Shown piece after piece: positions 9,183-16,775 of a stretch of 40,525 nucleotides of DNA; positions within the stretch are counted from its first letter, which is position 1; each line of letters opens with the position of its first letter. The DNA comes from Candidatus Levybacteria bacterium RBG_16_35_11. GTDB taxonomy: Bacteria; Patescibacteriota; Microgenomatia; Levybacterales; UBA12049. The notes under the pieces are model-generated. The model worked only from the letters and a program-made list of their open reading frames with translations, was not told the origin of the DNA and made no database searches. The position numbers were made by a program, and so were the translations under genes. Location of the stretch: the NCBI GenBank assembly GCA_001781995.1, contig MFNH01000064.1:5486-46010 (forward strand), given 5' to 3'.

Positions 9183-9740
9183 CTAAATTTGATATTTGAA
9201 GATTTGTCCCGGAGCGTATTCATAAGAGCACATTTCCTCATTGGATAAATGCTCAAAAAACTTTCTCATAGGCCTTATCGAATTGCCATGGGCTGAGATA
9301 AGGATTACGTCATCCGGGTTCCACTTTGGCATTTCTTCGCTCAAAAATTCCATTACTCTTTTTTCCACATCTTTAATACTTTCTCCATTTGGTGGGGAAA
9401 CATCGTAAGAACGGTGCCATAGCGCATAATCTTTGGGATCAATTTTGGCAATTTCATCTTTACTTAATCCGGTTAAATCTCCATAACTTCGCTCCTTAAT
9501 TCTTGGGTCAGTAAAAATCTCAACATTTTTATGCCAGCTACTTAGAACCAGTTGAAGAGTATGCTGTGAGCGGATTTGATCAGATTGATAAGCCTTGGTA
9601 ACTTTTACAGCTTTTAGTTCTTCCCCGATTTTTTTGGCTTCTTCAATGCCATTTTGGTTTAAATCAACATCTCTCCAGCCGGAAAATTCATGAATTAAAT
9701 TGTCCTCAGTTTGTCCATGACGAAAAATGTAAACGTCCAT
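9183..9740 (-). CDS. Histidine phosphatase family protein (phosphoglycerate mutase-like)
   Basis: MDVYIFRHGQTEDN...FSGWRDVDLNQNG...ILISAHGNSIR. True start probably ATG 9740; the extra 29 aa in the ORF track are translated tandem repeat. Confidence 0.9.
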   Translation of the reverse strand: MDVYIFRHGQTEDNLIHEFSGWRDVDLNQNGIEEAKKIGEELKAVKVTKAYQSDQIRSQHTLQLVLSSWHKNVEIFTDPRIKERSYGDLTGLSKDEIAKIDPKDYALWHRSYDVSPPNGESIKDVEKRVMEFLSEEMPKWNPDDVILISAHGNSIRPMRKFFEHLSNEEMCSYEYAPGQIFKYQI

Positions 9741-9747
9741 GCAAATA

Positions 9748-9779
9748 GTATAAAGTATAAAGTATAAAGTATAAAGTAT
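9748..9779. repeat. Heptanucleotide tandem repeat (GTATAAA)4 + GTAT
   Basis: GTATAAAGTATAAAGTATAAAGTATAAAGTAT read directly; minus strand reads as repeated TATACTT. Confidence 0.95.
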
Positions 9780-9783
9780 TTTG

Positions 9784-10470
9784 ATGTTTCTAGATTTACT
9801 TTTTCCCAAAAAATGCATTGCCTGCAAAAAAATTGGCAGTTACATTTGCGATAATTGTTTTTCCTATCTTACTTTTGACGCAAAAAATACCTGTCTAGTT
9901 TGTGACAGACCCTCTTTTGATGGATTAACTCATTTAAGATGCAAGAAAAGACATGGCATTGACGGCTGTTTTTCTTCAATTTCCCACAATAAAACAGCCC
10001 AAAAATTAATTTACAGCTTTAAACAAAAACCTTATTTATCAAGCTTAAAAAACATCTTATCGGATTTGTTTTATGAAGGATTAATTCAAAATGAAAATTT
10101 CATAAGAGAACTAAACAAAGGGAAGTGGATAGCAATTCCAGTTCCTCTTCACAAGACCAAGCTTAGAAAGAGAGGGTATAACCAATCGGAAATTTTAGCA
10201 GAAGAACTTGCTAAAAAATTTAATTTCCAAACTAAGAGCCTGCTTGAAAGAGTTAAAAATACCAAGATCCAACTCGGCCTTGACAAAAAAAGACGAAAGG
10301 AAAACATTAAAGATGCATTCAAAATAAACACTAACTATATGTTAGATGCTAAAAACATTTTCTTAGTGGACGATCTGGCAACTACTGGTTTTACTTTAAA
10401 TGAGGCGGCCAGTGTCCTAAAAAGAGCTGGGGTAAAAAAAGTAATCGGCTTAACTCTGGCCAGGGATTAA
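9784..10470 (+). CDS. ComF family protein / phosphoribosyltransferase
   Basis: N-terminal zinc ribbon CIACKKIGSYICDNC...CLVCDRP, C-terminal PRTase motif FLVDDLATTGFTLNEA. Confidence 0.9.
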   Translation: MFLDLLFPKKCIACKKIGSYICDNCFSYLTFDAKNTCLVCDRPSFDGLTHLRCKKRHGIDGCFSSISHNKTAQKLIYSFKQKPYLSSLKNILSDLFYEGLIQNENFIRELNKGKWIAIPVPLHKTKLRKRGYNQSEILAEELAKKFNFQTKSLLERVKNTKIQLGLDKKRRKENIKDAFKINTNYMLDAKNIFLVDDLATTGFTLNEAASVLKRAGVKKVIGLTLARD

Positions 10471-11058
10471 TAGGTTTCTGTCTCTGAGTGCATCCAACTG
10501 TTCTTTAGATAAGGCATTTTTCCCAAATTCAGTTTCCCAGTCTGGATCTCTTTCCCCCCTTTCAACCTCCCAGTCATAATCATGAATAACGGATGCTAAG
10601 ATAGGATCGGGAAAGATTCTAACAATAATTCTTCTTCTTTGAGGATAAAGCCCTCTTAGAAATTTCATCCTACGTCTTTTCCATAAGACTAATTTTACCA
10701 ACCCTAGCTCTTTTGCCATTCCCATTTCCTCTTCGAAAATAGCATGTCCCAATTTCATCCCGCCGTCACTTGCCATACTACACATTTCCGTTTTTCGAAG
10801 TTCCCTTCCGACTACTTGTTTCATGAGCTCATTTAATTCTTCAACGCTCTCGGTAAATTTTTTAGGAGAAACAATTATTTCAGCCTTTTGAACAAAATAA
10901 GGTAGAAACGGGTAGGCTCCCAGATCATTGTGAATAATATCTGGAACAGGATGAAAAATATAAGGGTTTGATTTTATTCTTGCCAATATTTCCTGCAAAG
11001 ACCCTTTTTTCTGAATTTCGCTTGGGGTTTCTACGGTTATTTTCCCTTCTTCTACCAT
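10450..11058 (-). CDS. Hypothetical protein
   Basis: 202 aa ORF preceded by TTGACT-17-TATACT-8-ATG; no family recognised. Confidence 0.75.
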   Translation of the reverse strand: MVEEGKITVETPSEIQKKGSLQEILARIKSNPYIFHPVPDIIHNDLGAYPFLPYFVQKAEIIVSPKKFTESVEELNELMKQVVGRELRKTEMCSMASDGGMKLGHAIFEEEMGMAKELGLVKLVLWKRRRMKFLRGLYPQRRRIIVRIFPDPILASVIHDYDWEVERGERDPDWETEFGKNALSKEQLDALRDRNLLIPGQS

Positions 11059-11131
11059 CGTCGCGAAGTATAGAAGATTACATCTTCCTAGTCAATTAAA
11101 ACGAAAGCTATGGGAAAATCACTCATGAAAA

Positions 11132-11151
11132 ATCCCGCCGTAAAGCGGGAT
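11132..11151 (-). terminator. Putative rho-independent terminator for the 11284-11910 gene
   Basis: ATCCCGC-6 nt-GCGGGAT followed on the minus strand by a short T run. Confidence 0.6.
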
Positions 11152-11283
11152 ATTTTGTGGACAAAGCCAAAATATCTTGGAACCTAATAGAGGAGTATAT
11201 TTTCAAATGGTATCCAGTATTGCAGAGAATGAACTAAGCTTCAGTTTAAAGAAATAAGGAAGTATCACAAGAGGGTATTGGAA

Positions 11284-11910
11284 CTATATCTTTAATGAAA
11301 GATTAATCTTTTGTCTTCTAGGTAAGCCCCATCTAGAACGATAGATATCTTTAAAAACTCTCGGCATCTGTCCAATTACAGTAGTTCCTTCAATTTTTTT
11401 ATCAGGTTTTGCGCTTCTCCAAGAATGAGGTGTTTCCCAAGATGCTTCTAATTGATAATCTTCCTCAAGCCTGCTCCAGCCATCCGTAAATCTTAAGATT
11501 GATTTGTCTTCTGCTTCAACAAATGAGGTTGAAACATTAGTTTCTGCAACTTTCTTCATCCAATCACCAAGTGAATCTTGAGTCTTTTCAGTGGGGTCAT
11601 ATTTAGTAATTTTTAGTGTTGTTTCGATTAAATCAAGAGTTGGATGTTTTCCGTGAGAACTAGGCCTAAATCGTCTACTTCCCCACTCAACAAGATATTG
11701 GAAATCTCCTTTAGCAAACCCAACCCAATTTAATTCGTTTCTCGAAGTTTCCCTGCTCCATTGTCGTGCAAAATATGCCTTTTCAAGTGCTTTTACAAAC
11801 TCTGGAGCTTTGATGAGGTTACTTGCCAATAATGCAATGGCATCATAATTTTGTTTTCCAATTTCAGCAGGAGATAATTGTTCTCCTTTTCCACCTTGCT
11901 CAGCTGTCAT
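11284..11910 (-). CDS. Hypothetical protein
   Basis: 208 aa ORF with consensus promoter TTGACA-17-TATAAT-8-ATG; no family recognised. Confidence 0.75.
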   Translation of the reverse strand: MTAEQGGKGEQLSPAEIGKQNYDAIALLASNLIKAPEFVKALEKAYFARQWSRETSRNELNWVGFAKGDFQYLVEWGSRRFRPSSHGKHPTLDLIETTLKITKYDPTEKTQDSLGDWMKKVAETNVSTSFVEAEDKSILRFTDGWSRLEEDYQLEASWETPHSWRSAKPDKKIEGTTVIGQMPRVFKDIYRSRWGLPRRQKINLSLKI

Positions 11911-11918
11911 AGGGGGGA

Positions 11919-11947
11919 ATTATATTACCAGAGCAATGCGTTGTCAA
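11919..11947 (-). promoter_or_regulatory. Consensus sigma70-type promoter, leaderless layout
   Basis: Minus strand TTGACA ACGCATTGCTCTGGTAA TATAAT TCCCCCCT ATG. Confidence 0.8.
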
Positions 11948-12030
11948 GCTATGGGACTCTATTGCAATAAAAAAGGATTAGATTGAAAAATCAACCTAGA
12001 TTAAGTGTTTATTGCGGAAGGCGGTGGAAC

Positions 12031-12060
12031 TTGCATTTTGGTAGGCAAAAGTGGTATAAT
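12031..12060 (+). promoter_or_regulatory. ssrA promoter
   Basis: TTGCAT-18 nt-TATAAT, ending 12 nt before the tmRNA 5' end. Confidence 0.8.
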
Positions 12061-12071
12061 CCCTTCTTAAC

Positions 12072-12449
12072 GGGGATGCATTGCATCGACAGGAAAGCAC
12101 TTTAAAAAACTGCAAGCCGACAATGACTAAATGTCGTAAAAACTAGTCAAAATATAAATGCTAGAAGCAATTTTAGCGGTCGATTGGCTTATGCCTATGC
12201 GTCTCAAAACGCATACTTAAACTAAGAAGACCTGTCTGTTTAATCTTTACTCAAACGGGATTTTATAGGCAAAAACACAGTTTGAGAAATTAATAAGGAA
12301 GTTGATTAGCTCCTTATCGAATTTATAATCTTGACTTTATTTTTTCTTTTCGATTGGACAAGAGTAAAGCGACTTTAATAATCGAATAAGCTTGTAGAAA
12401 GTTTTTTAATAAATTTCTTGGACTCGAGATTCAAAGCTCGACATCTCCA
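12072..12449 (+). ncRNA. ssrA: tmRNA (one-piece)
   Basis: GGGGATG acceptor pairs with CATCTCC; 5' ATGCATCGACAGG tRNA-like segment; pseudoknot-like CCGACAATGACTAAATGTCG...CTAGTC; 3' GGACTCGAGATTCAAAGCTCGACATCTCC; near smpB. Confidence 0.9.
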
Positions 12450-12452
12450 CAC

Positions 12453-12494
12453 TTTACAATAACTCCACATTTAGGTATTATTTGAAATGTGGAG
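12453..12494 (+). promoter_or_regulatory. HNH gene promoter with a perfect dyad centred on the -10 box
   Basis: TTTACA-17-TATTAT-7-GTG; CTCCACATTT (12463-12472) and AAATGTGGAG (12485-12494). Confidence 0.7.
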
Positions 12495-12944
12495 AGAAAA
12501 TGTTTCAAATGCAACAGGTCATTTATTCCTTCCAGTAGGCATAAGCTTTGCCCTTCTTGTAGAGGTCAAATATACAAAAAACCATGTCCTACGTGCGGCA
12601 AATTAATACAACCCAAATCAGGCCTCTGTGGAAGGTGTGAAGCGCAAACAAGGAGAAGATATGACTCTTATGTTATGCATCAAGGCTATGTGTTAATGCG
12701 ACAAAGAGATCATCCTCATTCGCAGAAACACACAGGATACATTTTTGAACATATTCTCGTAATGGAGAAAAAATTGGGAAGATTTCTATTGCCTCAAGAG
12801 AGTGTTCATCATAAGAATGGAGTTAAAGATGATAATAGAATAGAAAACTTGGAGCTATGGATAAGACCACAGCCTTCTGGCATTAGAGTAAAAGATGCAA
12901 TGGTTTGGGCAAAAGAGATTTTAAGACTGTATGGGGGAAAATAA
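12489..12944 (+). CDS. HNH endonuclease with N-terminal zinc-ribbon motifs (homing-endonuclease-like)
   Basis: CFKC...CPSC and CPTC...CGRC; HNH core [40 protein letters not shown] start. Confidence 0.88.
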   Translation: MERKCFKCNRSFIPSSRHKLCPSCRGQIYKKPCPTCGKLIQPKSGLCGRCEAQTRRRYDSYVMHQGYVLMRQRDHPHSQKHTGYIFEHILVMEKKLGRFLLPQESVHHKNGVKDDNRIENLELWIRPQPSGIRVKDAMVWAKEILRLYGGK

Positions 12945-12969
12945 AATAATTAGTTTTGCTTACTTTGAT

Positions 12970-13410
12970 TTAATTATTTCCAAAAGCCTCCTCCTCAACC
13001 TGTCTTTGAATATCTTTCTTTTTAATACTTTCTCTTTTTTGGAACTTTTTCTTTCCTTTTGCCAAAGCAAGCTCCACTTTAATAAAGCCTCTACTGGTAT
13101 ATATCGACAAAGGAATCAGGCTTAATCCTTCTCCTTCTAATTTTGATTTTAAAGAAATTATCTCTTTTTTGTGTAAAAGAAGTTTTCTTGTTCGTTTTTC
13201 GTCGTAATCCTGTAGGTTTGCGTATCTGTAAGGATAGATTCTTGAATTTATTAAATATGCCTCGGAGCCCACAATTTTTACATGCGATCCTAAAAGATCA
13301 ACTTGTCCAAGTCTTACTGCTTTAACCTCGGGTCCCAATAAATTTATTCCCGCTTCAAACTTATCCTGGATTTGGTAGTCAAAACGAGCGCGTCTATTAA
13401 CAACTTTCAT
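12970..13410 (-). CDS. smpB: SsrA-binding protein SmpB
   Basis: MKVVNRRARFDYQIQDKFEAGINLLGPEVKAVRLGQVDLLGSHV...YTSRGFIKVELALAKGKKKFQKRESIKKKD. Start chosen at ATG 13410. Confidence 0.95.
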   Translation of the reverse strand: MKVVNRRARFDYQIQDKFEAGINLLGPEVKAVRLGQVDLLGSHVKIVGSEAYLINSRIYPYRYANLQDYDEKRTRKLLLHKKEIISLKSKLEGEGLSLIPLSIYTSRGFIKVELALAKGKKKFQKRESIKKKDIQRQVEEEAFGNN

Positions 13411-13584
13411 ATCCAAATCATACGTCAAAGGAGTGGAAAAGTAAAATAGCTTCGCTATTTCAATCCGACTATTTTATAAAAATATAAAGGAACGGATTAA
13501 ACTTAGTTTTAAGTGCGATAAGAATGTGCTTGCGTCCTAATCTTGACAATGATAGACTAGGTTATTAGGGAAGAAAATTTCCTA

Positions 13585-14085
13585 ATGACAGAAAGAAGAA
13601 CTTTAGAAGCTTCGCAGTCTCTTACAGACGCCGCAGTTAAGGCCACAAAACTTTATTCTTTAATTGGAGCCAAAGTTCTAAATCCCTATTTTGAACGTTT
13701 AGAAAAAGACGGAAAGTATGAAGTAAGAACTGATTACCAGGCAATGGATCAAGGACGAATTACATTTATTTTAAGCACAAAGGGTAGGTTTGGGTTAATC
13801 CATTTTGAAACACAAGGGGAAGAGCCAAGGTTTGTATTCGAAACAATGGCAGCAACAGGTAACAAAACGATAAAGGGGAGTTATGGTGATATCTATTATG
13901 GTAGAGCTTCAAGAATGGACGAGTTGTTAAAAATGATGAGGATTTCCGAAAAAGGCTTCCTTCAGCCACCCGAGTTTGCGTCCACCCCTTCTTCCAAAAA
14001 ATTTACTTTAAGTCTATCTGGTAGATTTTTCCGCCCGAGAGGACAAAAATTTTCTTTGCGGTTTCTGAAACGTCAAAGTCTTTAG
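13585..14085 (+). CDS. Hypothetical protein
   Basis: 166 aa ORF; its 3' end overlaps the convergent 14003-15736 ORF by 83 bp. Confidence 0.6.
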   Translation: MTERRTLEASQSLTDAAVKATKLYSLIGAKVLNPYFERLEKDGKYEVRTDYQAMDQGRITFILSTKGRFGLIHFETQGEEPRFVFETMAATGNKTIKGSYGDIYYGRASRMDELLKMMRISEKGFLQPPEFASTPSSKKFTLSLSGRFFRPRGQKFSLRFLKRQSL

Positions 14086-15736
14086 CCGATTTTAAAGTTT
14101 CCGATTGATACTGCTCCTTATAGCCTCCATCTTTATTTAATACAACAATTCTACTGTTTCCATTATCCAAAACATAAACGTTATCTGAATCTAAATTTGT
14201 GTAAATTCTGGTTGGACTTGAAAATTTTGTCTCAAGACCTGAAATACTGAAATTATCTGCCTTTCCACTGGTGAATTTTCCGATAGTTCCATCCGAAGAT
14301 AAAATCCAAATAGATCCGTCAATCGCAATAGAAGTGGCTTTTGTCAAATTAGGAGTAGTGCCCTGGAAGTATTGGCTTTTATCATAAGAGCCTGAGGCAA
14401 ATTTAAGTATTCCATCTTTCTTATCTAATACATAAATATTTCCAAAATAAACACCTAACCCACCCGGCTCTTGCCAATCATCTTCATTTTCAATAATAGT
14501 TTTGGCAGTTGTTCCATCGCTTAGGTTTACGCCTTTATCATCAACATAATAAATATTTCTTTCTGCCTCCACGAAATAATTTCCTGAGTGGTTTTTTTCA
14601 AATGATAAAAGGTTGCTTTCGCTAAAACTTACTTCTTTTGCAGAAGAAGTACTAATTCCGGATGTTTTGGAGAGCGCCTCCTCAACTTTTGAAAGCAAAT
14701 CCAAAACTTTTTTTTCTTCAGTTGATCCCTTGGGAAGTTTTCCCTTTGCTTCGTCTAAGATTTTTTCTGAGGAAAGAAAGCTTTCCCTGGCAAGACTTTG
14801 ATTTAAATCAATCAATGCCTGTCCATCTTCATACTTCTTCTCGGCACTGGGGTAATACTTTGCAAATGTTGCCTTAACTTTGGTATCCTGCTGGTTTTTG
14901 TAAGCAAGATAGATTCCACTTACCAAAACAACTAAAATAACAATAGCAATTGTTAAATAAATTTTCTTTGAGTGAGCTACTTTTAGCCTTGGTAGCTTAA
15001 CCTTTTCTTTTAGGTTATAAAAAAATGAAGATTTTTCTACATAAGGCGCTTCGGCCTCTTCCCTAAGCTCATCTTCTCCGCCGCTAACTTCGTATTCTTC
15101 CTCTTTTAATTCTTCTAAAGGTTCATCCTTTTCTTCTTTATACCCTATTATTACCGCAGCTGCCCCACCTTCCTCTGCCTCATGGATAAAAGGAGCTAAA
15201 GTTTCGGTGATTTCATTAGGTTTCTGATGATCTAAAGAAGAAGAAAGACGATCTTCTGATACTAGTTTTGTAAACTGATCTGTTTGAAGAATAATAATAT
15301 CATTATCTTTTAAAAATCCGGACGATGCCTTTAATTTATCATGATCTTTCTCACCGTCAATTATTGTTCCTAATTTATCTTCTCTTTTTAAATTTATTCT
15401 GCCTCTATTTAATAAAAACAAATAAGCAATATTGTTAACAATTGCCGCAACTACAAATGAACTTTCAATCTCAGCGGGTATTTTTTGAATTGTAATTTCA
15501 ATTGCGCTTTTTATTGATCTTAAATCTTTTGTTTCAAGAGTAAAAAATTCCTGCTCTAAGTTGTTTAAGATCTTCTTGCCTATTGCTCCTAAGCTCTGAT
15601 CGTCTCCACCGTCTTCTTCAACCTCTCCTTTAAGTGATAAAACGGCAAAAAGCTTTCCAGCATTGTAGGCCTGAGCCCAGGAGTTTAAAGTAGGTGTTGA
15701 AACTATGTTCGAAAAAGAAATATTTTTTTCAGACAT
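14003..15736 (-). CDS. Membrane protein: PP2C-like N-terminal domain, single TM, extracellular beta-propeller-like C-terminus
   Basis: SGFLKDNDIIILQTDQFTKLV; TM IYLTIAIVILVVLVSGIYLAY; repeats such as NIYVLDKKDGILKF, SIWILSSDGTIGKF, NVYVLDNGNSRIVVLNKDG. Confidence 0.75.
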   Translation of the reverse strand: MSEKNISFSNIVSTPTLNSWAQAYNAGKLFAVLSLKGEVEEDGGDDQSLGAIGKKILNNLEQEFFTLETKDLRSIKSAIEITIQKIPAEIESSFVVAAIVNNIAYLFLLNRGRINLKREDKLGTIIDGEKDHDKLKASSGFLKDNDIIILQTDQFTKLVSEDRLSSSLDHQKPNEITETLAPFIHEAEEGGAAAVIIGYKEEKDEPLEELKEEEYEVSGGEDELREEAEAPYVEKSSFFYNLKEKVKLPRLKVAHSKKIYLTIAIVILVVLVSGIYLAYKNQQDTKVKATFAKYYPSAEKKYEDGQALIDLNQSLARESFLSSEKILDEAKGKLPKGSTEEKKVLDLLSKVEEALSKTSGISTSSAKEVSFSESNLLSFEKNHSGNYFVEAERNIYYVDDKGVNLSDGTTAKTIIENEDDWQEPGGLGVYFGNIYVLDKKDGILKFASGSYDKSQYFQGTTPNLTKATSIAIDGSIWILSSDGTIGKFTSGKADNFSISGLETKFSSPTRIYTNLDSDNVYVLDNGNSRIVVLNKDGGYKEQYQSETLKSAKDFDVSETAKKIFVLSGGKIYQIDLK

Positions 15737-15739
15737 TGG

Positions 15740-15964
15740 TTATAGTATAACAAGAGATGTCAAAAAAAGCGAAGCTGCTGCAAGCAAAAGAATTATTCCA
15801 ACAGTAACAACGATTGCTGTTCTAGGCTGATTAATTGTTCTAGCCATTGATCTTACCTGAACTAGAACAATTAGCATAAAAATTATAAATACGAAGATCA
15901 TTATGAGCATTAAAATTTTTAAAAGAAAAAAGGGATTAATAAGAAATTGCAAATTATTGTACAT
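15740..15964 (-). CDS. Small membrane protein (two TM helices)
   Basis: 74 aa, two hydrophobic helices; overlaps upstream gene. Confidence 0.65.
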   Translation of the reverse strand: MYNNLQFLINPFFLLKILMLIMIFVFIIFMLIVLVQVRSMARTINQPRTAIVVTVGIILLLAAASLFLTSLVIL

Positions 15965-16697
15965 TTTTTTCTCCTCCCATTAAATTTTCAATTACATTTA
16001 GAACATGATCAGGTTCCGGAACCGCCAGGAAATCAAAATGGAGCTTTTCCCCGGCAGTCTGGACATAAATGTCTCCGTAATTAAAAAACGATTTTATAAA
16101 ACCGGATTGGGTAAAGCTAATATCCTCAATTAAATTCAGCCTTGTTACTGCCATATCGTGATAGATAATATCCACAAAATGGACATCAACTAGCCTCTTT
16201 TGAGTTATTAAGGAAGTATTAAAAAACCAAGTAATGAAATTTATATAAACGTAAGCTCCAATAATAGTAAAATAAAGAAGAAAGGCCATAACATTAAATT
16301 TGTCGGGAATTGGAGGAACTGGAAAAAGACTTCTGTTTAAAAAAAATATAATAGGTAAGAAAATTAACACAACAGTAAGGAATATCCAGTAAAAATTAGT
16401 AACGAAATGTTTCCTTAAAAGAAGAATTATTTCTTCATTTTCCTCTTGCTCTTTAAATGAAACATTTATCGGATAAAGGTGAAAAGAGGAAAAAAGCCCT
16501 ATCTCTTTACTTTTAAAATGGATAAGCTCTTCATGGGCGAATCTTTGTTTTTTTTCTTCTTCCCTGGCTGGCGGATTTTCTTTTTTGGGTTCGATTTCTG
16601 GAAAAGGAGGGACTTGTTTTTTAACAGAGGTTAAATTATCTTGATCTTTTTTGCCTCCTAACTTATTTTCTCTCTCGGCTACAAATATATCAGTCAT
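15954..16697 (-). CDS. Membrane protein with PH-like domain
   Basis: 247 aa; two TM helices, then QKRLVDVHFVDIIYHDMAVTRLNLIEDISF...NYGDIYVQTAGEKLHFDFLAVPEPDHVLNVI (bPH-like). Confidence 0.7.
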   Translation of the reverse strand: MTDIFVAERENKLGGKKDQDNLTSVKKQVPPFPEIEPKKENPPAREEEKKQRFAHEELIHFKSKEIGLFSSFHLYPINVSFKEQEENEEIILLLRKHFVTNFYWIFLTVVLIFLPIIFFLNRSLFPVPPIPDKFNVMAFLLYFTIIGAYVYINFITWFFNTSLITQKRLVDVHFVDIIYHDMAVTRLNLIEDISFTQSGFIKSFFNYGDIYVQTAGEKLHFDFLAVPEPDHVLNVIENLMGGEKNVQ

Positions 16698-16742
16698 AAC
16701 TCGCTTTGTTCGTATCGATATTATACTACCTAATGCAAAAAA

Positions 16743-16775
16743 TTATTTCGTCAGAAACAAACTTGTTTATCTTTC
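16743..16775 (+). repeat. Left arm of a ~32-bp inverted repeat
   Basis: TTATTTCGTCAGAAACAAACTTGTTTATCTTTC, near-perfect reverse complement of 19172-19203. Confidence 0.9.

Noticed and set aside
9036-9248. ORF containing EEVGFEPTRAYSAQGVSNPSQ
   Set aside because: Classic spurious ORF over a tRNA-Ser antisense strand.
12931-13125. Plus-strand ORF between HNH and smpB
   Set aside because: Antisense to smpB; no start context and no domain.
13444-13460. Hairpin AAATAGC-TTC-GCTATTT upstream of smpB
   Set aside because: Short isolated hairpin without T tract or conservation evidence; may be chance in AT-rich DNA.
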